Shown piece after piece: positions 47,160 through 58,801 of a stretch of 64,000 nucleotides of DNA. The notes beneath the pieces were generated by a model. It ran no database searches. It was not told the origin of the DNA and saw only the letters and a program-made list of their open reading frames with translations. The first letter of the stretch is position 1. The number at the start of each line of letters is the position of its first letter. The DNA is taken from positions 124,001-188,000 of the forward strand of contig JAIQDT010003876.1 in assembly GCA_021521415.1 (NCBI GenBank), in the 5' to 3' direction. The position numbers and the translations under genes are program-made. Source of the stretch: Bidens hawaiensis. Lineage: Eukaryota; Streptophyta; Magnoliopsida; Asterales; Asteraceae.

Positions 47160-48319
47160 CTAAGGTAGCTTGATCATGAAGTCCATGATGATACATCTTC
47201 CTCTTCTTGGCTAATCAAGTCTCACCATGTCCTATGAATCCATTGTTGTTTGCTGCTGCATATCAGGCTACCTGATACATAATAACTAATTATCTTAACC
47301 GACTTATTTTCCGGGCATGTCTTGATCTTTATATTGACATTTATAATACCATTCTATCTTTACCGCTCAAGTGGACTTCCCGTCCATGATCACATGATTA
47401 TCAGTTACACACTAATCCTTCATGTCAAGACTCAATTCAAGTAAACATAAGTCTAATCCGTCTCTGCACCATCCTTGTATGTCTTTCCAGCTTTTGTCTT
47501 TGGTTTCTTACTTCCTCTTGCTACGTTACTGCCGGTTTCACCTTCGTAACACTTACGGTTGTTCTTGTCCGTGCAGGAAAAGTATCAGGTCTTTCCACAG
47601 CTGTCACATACCATGAACTCATCTTCATTTGACTTCTATATAACGTTTCACTTTCATCATTATCTGCCTTTATTATAATCAACTTCTTTCCTTTCAAAAC
47701 CCTGATGTAAACCGAGTATCTAGACTTATGAGCATCATCTAGGATTTTGTCTCGAAGACCCAATGATATGAAATCCTTAGGTGACCAAATCTGATTTTTA
47801 CATCATAAGTATTCTCTTCCAAATCTCAGTGTAACCTGAAAGTTCATTACTTTTTCATATTGATCTAATCCTTTATAACTTCTACTGCTCCTCGTAGATC
47901 TCGCTCATGAAATCTGAAGTGCTAACTAATTTATACAACTTAATTGTTGTGATAAGCTCTTTAGCTTTACGACTTAACGCGTCAGCGACCTCGTTAGCCT
48001 CACCAGGATAATACTTGTTTCGTTAATCATAATCCTTTACCAACTTTAACCACCATCTTTGCTTCATATTCCGTTCTTTCTGCTTGAAGAGATGTCCAAA
48101 TTCTTATAGCCTGTATCAATGGTACACCTTGAAAACCTAGCATACAGCTAACCTTTCTTCAGGGTCACCAACACTTCTCTCAAATGTTCAGCATGGTCGC
48201 AATTATTCCTTGATTATTTCAATATTATCATTAACAAAAGCAATGTTAGATTTTCCCAACATCGGATGACATACCCTATTCATCATAACCATTTTTGCTG
48301 CTGGAGCATTCTTTAATCT
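47160..48319 (-). pseudogene. Element B: RT end, RNase H and integrase remnants
   Basis: On the minus strand: NAPAAKMVMMNRVC and a decayed FVNDNIEI (RT active-site strand), then [20 protein letters not shown] (RNase H end), then GLRDKILDDAHKSRYSVY (integrase start), and MDFMIKLP near 47185. The order continues the RT at 58067-58560 across element C. Many stops and deletions; most of the integrase is missing. 48315-48319 is the AATCT duplication. Confidence 0.75.
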
Positions 48320-48394
48320 TGTGACACCCGGTAATTTCCCAAACCCATAAACCAAGTAATCAACCTAATTATTAGGTGATTGTGAATATTATGC

Positions 48395-48609
48395 GCGCCA
48401 TGTTATGATCAGCGCGGGCATATGTTATATGCGCCATGCGCGGATGCGATACGCGCCATGTTATGATCAGCGCGGGCATATGTTATATGCGCCATGCGCG
48501 GATGCGATACGCGCCATGTTATGATCAGCGCGGGCATATGTTATATGCGCCATGCGCGGATGCGATACGCGCCATGTTATGATCAGCGCGGGCATATGTT
48601 ATATGCGCC
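48395..48609 (+). repeat. 58-bp CpG-rich tandem array, 3.7 copies
   Basis: Units start at 48395, 48453, 48511 and 48569 (the last partial) and are identical by eye. Each holds GCGCCATG, GATCAGCGCGGGC, CATATGTTATATG and GCGCGGATGCG, with imperfect internal dyads. The 3' LTR has the same array. Confidence 0.93.
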
Positions 48610-49611
48610 ACACGCACAGGTTTTTGTTGCGTTTTCATGACAACTTAATTTTATGTCGTTTCTGTCTAATGGGTTGCATACCTCTTCAATGATCAATAAG
48701 TAAAACTATGTTCAAACAATATCCTAATTTCCTAATTAAGACCCAAATCATTTATGCGCGCGCGGAAAAAGGGAACTAACCTCCCCGCATGGCGGGAACA
48801 TTGAGAGCTAGTTTGTTTGAAGCTCCAAGATGGAATTGACTTCAACATAACTGATCACTATGTTGAAATACCAAGACCTCATGGAGAATCTACAAATGAA
48901 ACTCAACATCCCTGACTACGAGAAGGTTACGCACCTACCCGCATCAAATAAAAAGGAGTTATGTGCGACACCTGCGGGAAGAATCCCCGCGGGACACCTT
49001 AAAACTAAACCCTTTACGCATGAACGTCTGCACATAAACCAACCACCTTTTCGCTTAAATCCAAAAGTTCACCCTGTTAATAAAATCTGAGAACGCTGGT
49101 TCCAGCAAGAGCCACATGGACTCGCAGGATTCCTTATAAGGACACCTGCGCAGTGATGCGCGCAGGATTCGTTACAAGGACGCTTGCGCGAAGACCAACT
49201 GGAGCCGCCGGACCCACAACGTTCAAAGAAATGGCCTACACGCAGAAGGCTATACGCGCAAGGTTACGCGCACAAAACACTTAGTCTATTCTTTAGATGA
49301 AAGGGGATTACCCCCGCCCAGAAAGAACCAGTTGCGTGTTTCAGAGATTTTTTACCTTTTGACAGCACACTGACAACAGTACCAGGAACAGTACTGTAAC
49401 ACAAAATGTCAACTGTCAGCCGCACCTACTCTCACCAACCACAGTCCTGCATGTACTGTCAAATCAATCAGAATCTTCATAACCACTCCCTAGGACCATC
49501 ACCCCCATCCCTAAATAAATAATAATAAACCCCATAACTTGTCATCATTACACCCAATATGATAAGATCTCAATCCCCTAAATCAAGGGATTGTGTTCCC
49601 TTGAATTTACC

Positions 49612-49619
49612 TATAAATA
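49612..49619 (+). promoter_or_regulatory. TATA box of element C 5' LTR
   Basis: TATAAATA in TTACCTATAAATATC, about 1.3 kb into the LTR, followed by a leader with CACACTCCAAACTCCTCTCT. Likely core promoter for the genomic RNA. Confidence 0.7.
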
Positions 49620-50134
49620 TCAATTCTTGAATAAAAATATCACAACCACAAGAAACACACTCCAAACTCCTCTCTAAAACCTGTAATTCTGCACAAACCA
49701 TCTCCCAAGCATCCGTTTCCAGTTCCATCGCTAGGTAAGCCGAAACTTTAGTCTTGAGATTTACTTTTCTGACCAGCCCTTATATTCTTCGATTACTTGG
49801 TCTTAATACACATATTTCTTGTTATTTAAACATATTTTAGACTTCCAATTTCGAGGCTAACACCAAGAAACCCGAATCTCGTTTAATCTCTCTAAACCAT
49901 CACTTAACAAGAATCACAGGTGAGTCTCACAGCCCCTATTTTCACTGTTTTTAAACTGTTTTCGGGGCGAGGGACACGTGTTTAAATTATGTTTTATCAT
50001 GGTATATTTACAAGCAATGCAAACGATTATCTGTTCATAGTGTCTATCTTGGTTATCAATGTGAGTGCGCAAGAACGAGAAAGTGATCACTTTATCAATG
50101 GAACTCTAAGGGTAGGGACTACTGGTTTGATCAA

Positions 50135-50351
50135 CCCGCTCGTAGGGGTCGCACCTCTTTGCATGGACGAGCGCCTAGTATGGTCATGGGGTAGTACTAC
50201 TGGTTGTTAAACCCGCTCGTAGGGGTCGCACCTCTTTGCATGGACGAGCGCCTAGTTTTCCGAACAACGATGTCCGCGCGTAACCCGCGGGACGGTATTA
50301 TTAAATCCGCTCGTAGTGGCCACGCCACTTTGCATGGACGAGCACATAGTT
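50135..50351 (+). repeat. Three-copy hairpin unit in 5' LTR of C
   Basis: The text CCGCTCGTAG-GGTCGCACCTC-TTTGCATGGACGAGCG occurs near 50136, 50212 and 50308; CGCTCGT and ACGAGCG are inverted. The third copy keeps the arms while GTCGCAC becomes GCCACGCC. Confidence 0.85.
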
Positions 50352-50835
50352 TTCATCGATGTCCGCACGTAACCCGTGGGATGGTACTATCAAGAATATG
50401 TTTCAATATGGTTTTATCAAGAATATGTTGCAAAACGATTTATCAAGTCGCCAAAACCTGTGAACTCACTCAGTTTATACTGATTCAAATATTTTTACGT
50501 GTCTTTCAGGTGGTAATTAAGTAGCGCAAGGGGTCACACGTAGAGCACTTCACGCAGAACAGCTATAAAAATGGTTTTTGGAAGATTTTAGTTCTATCCC
50601 TTCCACACGCGTGGTTGTTCCCGCCGTGTAAGGGGATATGGCGCGGAAATCTTCAACGTTTTTCATATTTGGATGTTTTTATATGTTCTTCTAAACAATG
50701 TAATGTATTTTGTACTAGACATTTCATGAGAAATGGGAAATTTATTTGAATGTTTGCAATGACCGTGCTTGATTATCAATCCCCACGCACTCACACCCGG
50801 CTGTTTCCGCCGTTTAGGGCCGGGGTGTGACAGAT

Positions 50836-50848
50836 TGGTATCAGAGCA
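50836..50848 (+). promoter_or_regulatory. Primer-binding site of element C, tRNA-Met type
   Basis: GATTGGTATCAGAGCACTGG follows the LTR end by two bases. Confidence 0.92.
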
Positions 50849-51068
50849 CTGGTTATAGCAAACTAGGAAAGAAGTTTTAACCTTGACTATAACCGTAGGG
50901 GAATCGCATGAAATATTTTTTTAAAGAAAATATTTTCGAAAGAAAAATCACACACACTTCGGAACACGGGTCACACAATGTCTAGTGAACACTAAGGATA
51001 AGAACATTATGTGCTCAGGGTACATGCGCTAAGTTTGATATATTTTCACTCTTTCAAGAAAAACGAGA
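50849..51068 (+). other. Element C leader
   Basis: Short untranslated leader between primer-binding site and gag start; no ORF. Confidence 0.7.
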
Positions 51069-54000
51069 ATGCCTCCAATTAGAGCCAAAGGAATTACCAT
51101 GACACCCGAGGAACTCGCAGAAATAATCGCACAGGCGATCGCAACGCATGAGGCCAGCAAGGCCGAATCCAGTCAGGGCCGTCAAGAAACCGAAACCCCA
51201 GAACCCGAATCAGGAGCTTTGGACAAAGGATGCTCCTATAAGACATTTATGGCCTGTAAGCCTTGGCCATTCAAGGGCACCGAAGGGGCCATTGGGCTCT
51301 ACAACTGGATCGACAAAATGGAGACAGTTCTCTCCATTAGCGGGTGTAGTGAAAGTCAAAAGGTCCTTTACGCGACCTGCATGTTCCAAGAAGCGGCCTC
51401 GTCTTGGTGGAAGCTTCAAACGAAAACATTGGGACGAGAAGTTGCTCTCCACAAGACCTGGGAGGAACTAAAAGATATGATGATGAAGAAGTTCTGCTCT
51501 CGCGCCGAAATTCAGAGTCTACAGCAGGAATTTTGGAACCACGCCATGGTAGGAGCTGATATCGACGCCTACAACAACCGATTCAACGAACTTTGCCAGA
51601 TGGTGCCGGACATGGCAAACACGGAGGAGAAAAAGATCGAGAGGTATATTTTTGGGTTACCCCATGTTATCAGAGTTCCGCTCAATGCCGCAGCGCCTCC
51701 AACCTTTGATGATGCAGTGGCGCGGGCCATCACTCTTACAAGAGATACGGTCCGTGCGGGCATGTTGACCTCGCGCGGGAACGAGCAGCGAACCTCTGAC
51801 CCCAAGAGAAAATGGAACTCTCACCACCGAGGGTCCGACTCCAAGCAACCACCATTCAAGAGACAGGAGAGCGTAAGGGCTTACGCGATACAAGCCTTGG
51901 AGCCACCACGAAGAGGGTACAATGGGCCTCGCCCATGGTGCAGCAGATGCAAGTATCACCACGAGGGTGAATGCGTAAGCATCGTATGCGCCAAATGTAG
52001 CAGACCAGGGCACAAGGCGATAAATTGCCATATCAAAGAAACTGGAGTAAACGATAACTGCTACGCATGCAGGAAGCCAGGACATTTCAGTCGGGATTGC
52101 CCGCAAAAGAGAAACCAAGCTCGCGGGAGAGCCTTTGTGATCAGCGCGGGCGAAGCAAAAGAAGAACAGAATGTGGTAACTGGTACGTTTCTACTTAACG
52201 ACCATTTTGCATCTGTCTTATTTGATACTGGCGCTGACCTAAGTTTCATATCCACTGAGTTTAAAAACTCCCTAGGCTTAGCAACCAGTAGGCTAGACAC
52301 GCCTTATACTATAGAACTAGCCAATGGTAGGCAGATACGCGCGAACGAGAGGACTGAGCAATGTGTATTGGTCATGGGAGGTCACGGATTCAATATTAAC
52401 TTATTGCCAATAGACTTGGGAAGTTTTGACATTGTGGTAGGCATGGATTGGTTAGTCGAGAACCACGCGGAAATTATTTGCCATGAGAAGCAGGTTCGGA
52501 TCCCACTGTTGAGCGGGGAAACCTTAGTAATTCAAGGGGAAAGAAGTGGAGTTGCGATAAAACTCATTTCGTGTCTAAAGGCGCGCAAGTGCCTGAGGAA
52601 AGGATGTTACGCCTTCCTGGCGCACGTAGTAGAGAAGAAAGGAGAACGAAAGATTGAAGACTTACCAGTGGTGCGCGAATTTCCAGAAGTTTTCCCTGAA
52701 GATTTGCCCGGATTACCGCCACCGCGACAAGTCGAGTTTCGAATCGACTTGGTTCCAGGAGCTGCACCAGTAGCTCGAGCACCCTATCGACTAGCTCCAT
52801 CCGAGATGCAAGAGCTATCCAATCAGTTGCAGGAACTATTGGATAAGGGTTTCATACGCCCAAGCTTTTCACCCTGGGGAGCTCCAGTGCTTTTCATGAA
52901 GAAGAAGAAGGATGGTTCATTTAGAATGTGTATTGACTACAGAGAACTGAACAAGCTGACAGTCAAGAATCGGTACCCCTTACCAAGGATTGACGACTTA
53001 TTTGATCAGTTGCAGGGATCCAGTTATAATTCGAAGATAGATCTACGGTCAGGTTACCACCAACTTAAGGTCCATGAGGAAGATGTGCCGAAGACAGCCT
53101 TCCGAACTAGATACGGCCATTATGAGTTCTTAGTGATGCCCTTCGGGCTAACTAATGCGCCGGCTGTATTCATGGATCTGATGAACCGTGTGTGCAAGCC
53201 ATACTTGGATAAGTTTGTGATTGTGTTTATAGATGATATTCTGGTTTACTCCCGAACCAGAGCTGAGCATGAACAACATCTGAGATTAATTTTGGAAATG
53301 CTGAAGAAAGAAAAGTTGTATGCAAAGTTTTCTAAATGTGAGTTTTGGATTAGAGAGGTTCACTTTCTCGGTCACGTTGTAAACGAGAAAGGAATACACG
53401 TCGATCCTTCCAAGGTCAAAGCCATCGAGAATTGGGAAGCGCCAAAAACACCAACTGAGGTGAGGCAATTCCTAGGACTAGCTGGCTACTATCGACGTTT
53501 CATTGAGAACTTCTCCAAGATAGCTTTACCTCTGACTGCGCTAACACAGAAAGATAAGAAGTTTGATTGGGGCGAAAACCAAGAAGCAGCGTTTCAAATG
53601 TTAAAGCAAAAGTTATGTAGTGCGCCAGTTTTGTCTCTGCCCGAGGGGACGGACGACATCGTCGTCTACTGCGACGCTTCACATCAAGGGCTCGGATGTG
53701 TCCTTATGCAGAGAAACAAAGTCTTAGCGTATGCCTCTCGTCAACTCAAGGTCAATGAAAGGAACTATACAACGCATGATCTGGAACTTGGAGCAGTTGT
53801 TTTCGCGCTAAAGATTTGGCGCCATTATCTTTATGGTACAAAGTGTTTAATTTTTACGGATAACAAGAGCCTTCAGCATATATTTGATCAAAAGGATTTA
53901 AACATGAGGCAACGAAGATGGGTAGAATTATTGAATGATTATGATTGTGAAATAAAGTATCATCCTGGAAAGGCGAATGTGGTAGCAGACGCTTTAAGTA

Positions 54001-55277
54001 GGAAAGGACGAGCAAAGACGCTACGAGTTAAGGCTCTAAGATTGACCATTCGCGCAGATCTCACTACCCGCATCCGAGAAGCTCAACAAGAAGCCTTGAA
54101 ATCAGAGTTTGTCAAGAACGAATCCCTTGGGGGTATGATTAAGAATTTAGAGCTCAAAGAGAACGACACTCGATATTTTGCTAACCGCATGTGGGTCCCT
54201 CTCAAGGGAGGATTGCGCGAGCAAGTGTTAAACGAAGCTCACAAAACGCGGTATTCCGTACATCCTGGCGCAGACAAGATGTACCAAGATGTTAAAGCGC
54301 TGTATTGGTGGCCCAATCTTAAGGGCGACATCGCGACGTATGTCAGTAAATGCCTGACGTGTTCGAAGGTGAAGGCTGAATACCAGAAACCGTCGGGGTT
54401 GCTTCAACAGCCAGAAATTCCCATGTGGAAGTGGGAACAAATCTCCATGGACTTCATTACCAAACTGCCAAGGACACCTGGGGGTTACAACACGATTTGG
54501 GTTATTGTAGACCGACTAACTAAGTCAGCACACTTCCTGCCGATCAAGGAAACCGATAAGATGGAAAAGTTAGCCCGATTGTATATTCAAGAAGTAGTTT
54601 CAAAACACGGAGTTCCGGTATCCATCATTTCTGATAGAGATAGTCGGTTCACCTCAAGGTTTTGGAGATCGTTACAAAGGGCTTTAGGTACTCGTCTTGA
54701 CATGAGTACGGCTTATCATCCCCAAACAGATGGACAAAGCGAGCGAACCATTCAGACATTAGAAGATATGTTGCGCGCGTGCGCAATCGATTTCGGAGGT
54801 AGCTGGGATACTCATCTCCCATTGGTTGAATTTTCATACAATAACAGTTACCACACAAGCCTCAAGGCTGCGCCATTTGAAGCCTTATATGGGCGCAAGT
54901 GTAGGTCCCCACTGTGTTGGGCTGAAGTGGGTGACAAGCAAATGACTGGTCCAGAATTGATCCAAGAAACGACGGACAAAATTTTCCAGATACGGGATCG
55001 CCTTAAGGCAGCGCGCGACAGACAGAAAAGCTATGCAGATGTGAGAAGAAAACCGTTGGAATTTCAAGTAGGGGATAAAGTACTTTTGAAAGTCTCTCCA
55101 TGGAAAGGAGTCCCCCGATTCGGCAAGCGAGGAAAGTTAAATCCGCGATACATCGGACCATTTGAGATCCTGGAAAGGATTGGTCCAGTTGCTTATAAAC
55201 TCCATTTACCCGCCAAATTTAGTGGAGTTCACGACACGTTTCATGTGTCCAACCTCAAGAAGTGCTTATCTGATTAA
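51069..55277 (+). CDS. Gag-Pol polyprotein of element C (1402 aa)
   Basis: One frame encodes, in order: gag capsid (about residues 50-250), two CCHC zinc knuckles ([14 protein letters not shown] at about 306; [14 protein letters not shown] at about 330), protease ([12 protein letters not shown], Asp at about 386), RT ([21 protein letters not shown] at about 720), RNase H ([11 protein letters not shown] at about 866; [11 protein letters not shown]), and integrase with HHCC (about 1056-1097) and catalytic D, D, E (SMDFITKLP about 1126, IISDRDSRF about 1187, TDGQSERT about 1223), ending in the [10 protein letters not shown] segment. All key residues are present. Ty3/gypsy chromovirus, Tekay-like. 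The frame stops at TAA (55275-55277), where relatives continue into a chromodomain. The start at 51069 (MPPIRAKG) fits position and family. Confidence 0.95.
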   Translation: MPPIRAKGITMTPEELAEIIAQAIATHEASKAESSQGRQETETPEPESGALDKGCSYKTFMACKPWPFKGTEGAIGLYNWIDKMETVLSISGCSESQKVLYATCMFQEAASSWWKLQTKTLGREVALHKTWEELKDMMMKKFCSRAEIQSLQQEFWNHAMVGADIDAYNNRFNELCQMVPDMANTEEKKIERYIFGLPHVIRVPLNAAAPPTFDDAVARAITLTRDTVRAGMLTSRGNEQRTSDPKRKWNSHHRGSDSKQPPFKRQESVRAYAIQALEPPRRGYNGPRPWCSRCKYHHEGECVSIVCAKCSRPGHKAINCHIKETGVNDNCYACRKPGHFSRDCPQKRNQARGRAFVISAGEAKEEQNVVTGTFLLNDHFASVLFDTGADLSFISTEFKNSLGLATSRLDTPYTIELANGRQIRANERTEQCVLVMGGHGFNINLLPIDLGSFDIVVGMDWLVENHAEIICHEKQVRIPLLSGETLVIQGERSGVAIKLISCLKARKCLRKGCYAFLAHVVEKKGERKIEDLPVVREFPEVFPEDLPGLPPPRQVEFRIDLVPGAAPVARAPYRLAPSEMQELSNQLQELLDKGFIRPSFSPWGAPVLFMKKKKDGSFRMCIDYRELNKLTVKNRYPLPRIDDLFDQLQGSSYNSKIDLRSGYHQLKVHEEDVPKTAFRTRYGHYEFLVMPFGLTNAPAVFMDLMNRVCKPYLDKFVIVFIDDILVYSRTRAEHEQHLRLILEMLKKEKLYAKFSKCEFWIREVHFLGHVVNEKGIHVDPSKVKAIENWEAPKTPTEVRQFLGLAGYYRRFIENFSKIALPLTALTQKDKKFDWGENQEAAFQMLKQKLCSAPVLSLPEGTDDIVVYCDASHQGLGCVLMQRNKVLAYASRQLKVNERNYTTHDLELGAVVFALKIWRHYLYGTKCLIFTDNKSLQHIFDQKDLNMRQRRWVELLNDYDCEIKYHPGKANVVADALSRKGRAKTLRVKALRLTIRADLTTRIREAQQEALKSEFVKNESLGGMIKNLELKENDTRYFANRMWVPLKGGLREQVLNEAHKTRYSVHPGADKMYQDVKALYWWPNLKGDIATYVSKCLTCSKVKAEYQKPSGLLQQPEIPMWKWEQISMDFITKLPRTPGGYNTIWVIVDRLTKSAHFLPIKETDKMEKLARLYIQEVVSKHGVPVSIISDRDSRFTSRFWRSLQRALGTRLDMSTAYHPQTDGQSERTIQTLEDMLRACAIDFGGSWDTHLPLVEFSYNNSYHTSLKAAPFEALYGRKCRSPLCWAEVGDKQMTGPELIQETTDKIFQIRDRLKAARDRQKSYADVRRKPLEFQVGDKVLLKVSPWKGVPRFGKRGKLNPRYIGPFEILERIGPVAYKLHLPAKFSGVHDTFHVSNLKKCLSD

Positions 55278-55514
55278 ACGTTAACTTTACCATTGGACGA
55301 GATTCATATCGACAAACAACTACACTTCATGGAAGAGCCTATAGCAGTAACCGATTGGAAAGAACAAAAGTTGCGAAGAAGCCGAATCAAGTTAGTAAAG
55401 GTTCAATGGGACTCAAAGCGTGGACCTGAATTCACTTGGGAAAGAGAAGACCAAATGCGCAAAAAGTACCCATACCTCTTCCAAAGGATAGCTTCTATCA
55501 GCGACACCTCCTAA
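55278..55514 (+). pseudogene. Chromodomain-like tail of element C, cut off by a stop
   Basis: The same reading frame continues after TAA for 78 codons without another stop: DEIHIDKQLHFMEEP, then IKLVKVQWDSKRGPEFTWER and KKYPYLFQ. The VKV.W....G.E.TWE......YP.LF pattern is the chromodomain-like C-terminus of Tekay-type integrases, thought to guide integration to heterochromatin. It has no good start codon of its own. Confidence 0.85.
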
Positions 55515-55531
55515 TTTCGGGACGAAATTCT

Positions 55532-55547
55532 CCTAACAGGGGGAGAA
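55532..55547 (+). promoter_or_regulatory. Polypurine tract of element C
   Basis: TAACAGGGGGAGAA precedes the 3' LTR; the GGGACGAAATTC text typical of gypsy pol ends lies about 15 bases upstream. Confidence 0.88.
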
Positions 55548-55622
55548 TGTGACACCCGGTAATTTTCCAAACCCATAAACCAAGTAATCAACCTAATTAT
55601 TAGGTGATTGTGAATATTATGC

Positions 55623-55837
55623 GCGCCATGTTATGATCAGCGCGGGCATATGTTATATGCGCCATGCGCGGATGCGATACGCGCCATGTTATGATCAGCG
55701 CGGGCATATGTTATATGCGCCATGCGCGGATGCGATACGCGCCATGTTATGATCAGCGCGGGCATATGTTATATGCGCCATGCGCGGATGCGATACGCGC
55801 CATGTTATGATCAGCGCGGGCATATGTTATATGCGCC
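55623..55837 (+). repeat. 58-bp CpG-rich tandem array, 3' LTR of C
   Basis: Units start at 55623, 55681, 55739 and 55797, the same copy number as in the 5' LTR. Confidence 0.93.
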
Positions 55838-57363
55838 ACACGCACAGGTTTTTGTTGCGTTTTCATGACAACTTAATTTTATGTCGTTTCTGTCTAATGG
55901 GTTGCATACCTCTTCAATGATCAATAAGTAAAACTATGTTCAAACAATATCATAATTTCCTAATTAAGACCCAAATCATTTATGCGCGCGCGGAAAAAGG
56001 GAACTAACCTCCCCGCATGGCGGGAACATTGAGAGCTAGTTTGTTTGAAGCTCCAAGATGGAATTGACTTCAACATAACTGATCACTATTTTGAAATACC
56101 AAGACCTCATGGAGAATCTACAAATGAAACTCAACGTCCCTGACTACGAGAAGGTTACGCACCTACCCGCATCAAATAAAAAGGAGTTATGTGCGACACC
56201 TGCGGGAAGAATCCCCGCGGGACACCTTAAAACTAAACCCTTTACGCATGAACGTCTGCATATACACCAACCACCTTTTCGCTTAAATCAAAAAGTTCAC
56301 CCTGTTAATAAACTCTGAGAACGCTGGTTCCAGCAAGAGCCAGATGGACTCGCAGGATTCCTTATAAGGACACCTGCGCAGTGATGCGCGCAGGATTCGT
56401 TACAAGGACGCTTGCGCGAAGACCAACTGGAGCCGCCGGACCCACAACGTTCAAAGAAATGGCCTACACGCAGAAGGCTATACGCGCAAGGTTACGCGCA
56501 CAAAACACTTAGTCTATTCTTCAGATGAAAGGGGATTACCCCCGCCCAGAAAGAACCAGTTGCGTGTTTCAGAGATTTTTTTACCTTTTGACAGCACACT
56601 GACAACAGTACCAGGAACAGTACTGTAACACGAAATGTCAACTGTCAGCCGCACCTACTCTCACCAACCACAGTCCTGCATGTACTGTCAAATCAATCAG
56701 AATCTTCGTAACCACTCCCTTGGACCATCACCCCCATCCCTAAATAAATAATAATAAACCCCATACCTTGTCATCATTACACCCAATATGATAAGATCTC
56801 AATCCCCTAAATCAAGGGATTGTGTTCCCTTGAATTTACCTATAAATATCAATTCTTGAATAAAAATATCACAACCACAAGAAACACACTCCAAACTCCT
56901 CTCTTAAACCTGTAATTCTGCACTAACCATCTCCCAAGCATCCGTTTCCAGTTCCATCGTTAGGTAAGCCGAAACTTTAGTCTTGAGATTTACTTTTCTG
57001 ACCAGCCCTTATATTCTTCGATTACTTGGTCTTAATACACATATTTCTTGTTATTTAAACATATTTTAGACTTCCAATTTCGAGGCTAACACCAAGAAAC
57101 CCGAATCTCGTTTAATCTCTTTAAACCATCACTTAACAAGAATCACAGGTGAGTCTCACAGCCCCTATTTTCACTGTTTTTACACTGTTTTCGGGGCGAG
57201 GGACACGTGTTTAAATTATGTTTTATCATGGTATATTTACAAGCAATGCAAACGATTATCTGTTCATAGTGTCTATCTTGGTTATCAATGTGAGTGCGCA
57301 AGAACGAGAAAGTGATCACTTTATCAATGGAACTCTAAGGGTAGGGACTACTGGTTTGATCAA

Positions 57364-57580
57364 CCCGCTCGTAGGGGTCGCACCTCTTTGCATGGACGAG
57401 CGCCTAGTATGGTCATGGGGTAGTACTACTGGTTGTTAAACCCGCTCGTAGGGGTCGCACCTCTTTGCATGGACGAGCGCCTAGTTTTCCGAACAACGAT
57501 GTCCGCGCGTAACCCGCGGGACGGTATTATTAAATCCGCTCGTAGTGGCCACGCCACTTTGCATGGACGAGCACATAGTT
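57364..57580 (+). repeat. Three-copy hairpin unit in 3' LTR of C
   Basis: Copies near 57365, 57441 and 57537, as in the 5' LTR. Confidence 0.85.
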
Positions 57581-58066
57581 TTCATCGATGTCCGCATGTA
57601 ACCCGTGGATGGTACTATCAAGAATATGTTTCAATATGGTTTTATCAAGAATATGTTGCAAAACGATTTATCAAGTCGCCAAAACCTGTGAACTCACTCA
57701 GTTTATACTGATTCAAATATTTTTACGTGTCTTTCAGGTGGTAATTAAGTAGCGCAAGGGGTCACACGTAGAGCACTTCACGCAGAACAGCTATAAAAAT
57801 GGTTTTTGGAAGATTTTAGTTCTATCCCTTCCACACGCGTGGTTGTTCCCGCCGTGTAAGGGGATATGGCGCGGAAATCTTCAACGTTTTTCATATTTGG
57901 ATGTTTTTATATGTTCTTCTAAACAATGTAATGTATTTTGTACTAGACATTTCATGAGAAATGGGAAATTTATTTGAATGTTTGCAATGACCCGTGCTTG
58001 ATTATCAATCCCCACGCGCGCACACCCGGCTGTTTCCGCCGTTTAGGGCCGGGGTGTGACAAATCT

Positions 58067-58560
58067 AAACAATTTCACGAGAAACTCTTAGTGTCCATAT
58101 CGTGTCAGAAATGTTGTCTTAGGGTTGTCTACCTCCTTCACTTTCAACTGATGATATCCTGCTCTGAGGTCTATTCTCGAGAACCAACTAGCACATTGCA
58201 ATTGATCAAACAAATCATCACTCTGTGGAAACCGATATCTGTTCTTCACCGTAAGCCCGTTCAACTCGCGGTTATCTATACAAACTCTCATACATCCGTC
58301 TTTCTTTTTCATGAACATCACTGGTACTTCTCGCAGGGAAACACTCATCATTAAAACACCTTTGTTGAGAAGTTCTTGCTATTTGGAGATTAACTCTTTC
58401 ATCTTCGACGCCGCCAGGCGGTATAGTGCTTTCGCGACGGGCTGTGCTCCTGGTATTAATTCTATCTGAAATTCTATCTCTCTCTCCGGTGGCAACCCCG
58501 GAAGTTCCTCAGGGAATACTTCTGGGTAGTCACGCACAACAGGAACATCTTTCAGTTCTC
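58067..58560 (-). pseudogene. Element B: reverse transcriptase N-terminal half
   Basis: The minus strand gives the linker (ELPGLPPEREIEF-like, about 58480-58540) and RT text [29 protein letters not shown] and [18 protein letters not shown] (58088-58351), with the first RT Asp in RIDLRAG. Element C inserted just after TTFLTRYGH, so the YxDD part lies at 48319 and below. Shifts and stops are present. Confidence 0.85.
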
Positions 58561-58594
58561 TCGTCTCGGCCGTAGCTTTGACAACATACGCCTG

Positions 58595-58801
58595 CTATGC
58601 ACCGCACCCTCGCCTTAACAATCCTTCAGACTTTATCATTGAAATGACATTAAACCCTGAACTTTTTTTATCACCATAAATCGTCACCGTACCACCATCC
58701 AAGGATTTTAACCTTATTATCCTACTCTTGCACACTATCTGAGCCTCAAACTCAGATAGGTAGTCCATTCCCAAAACTACATCGAACTCTGTTATGGTCA
58801 A
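58595..58801 (-). pseudogene. Element B: protease C-terminal part
   Basis: EFDVVLGMDYLSEFEAQIVC and GGTVTIYGDK match the second half of gypsy retropepsins (FDV.LGMDWL...A.I.C). The D-T-G active site upstream is not legible. Confidence 0.75.

Larger units (their letters stand above)
48320..50832 (+). mobile_element. 5' LTR of element C
   Basis: It contains a 58-bp tandem array (48395-48609), a TATA box (49612), CACAGGTGAGTCTCACAG (about 49917) and a three-copy hairpin unit (50135-50351). Higher GC and CpG content than other LTRs here. Confidence 0.95.
48320..58061 (+). mobile_element. Element C: young, nearly intact Tekay-like gypsy retrotransposon (9.74 kb)
   Basis: LTRs of 2513 bp (48320-50832) and 2514 bp (55548-58061) start TGTGACACCCGG and end GGGTGTGACA, with AATCT on both sides (48315-48319, 58062-58066). 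By eye they differ at about two dozen positions, near 1%. Primer-binding site, 1402-codon gag-pol and polypurine tract are all in place. It interrupts the RT of element B. One stop cuts off the chromodomain-like tail. Confidence 0.96.
55548..58061 (+). mobile_element. 3' LTR of element C
   Basis: Near-identical to 48320-50832; 58062-58066 is the AATCT duplication. Carries the same 58-bp array, TATA region, GTGAGT motif and hairpin units. Confidence 0.95.

Noticed and set aside
48860..49090. 76-codon frame in the 5' LTR of C, repeated at 56091
   Set aside because: It is in LTR DNA upstream of the TATA box; the 3' copy lacks the same start codon, so translation is unlikely.
49989..50524. Frames of 73 and 106 codons in the LTR of C
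   Set aside because: They run over the three-copy hairpin unit; repeated peptide text reflects the DNA repeat.
51210..55067. Numerous minus-strand frames under the gag-pol of C
   Set aside because: Antisense shadows of a clear polyprotein.
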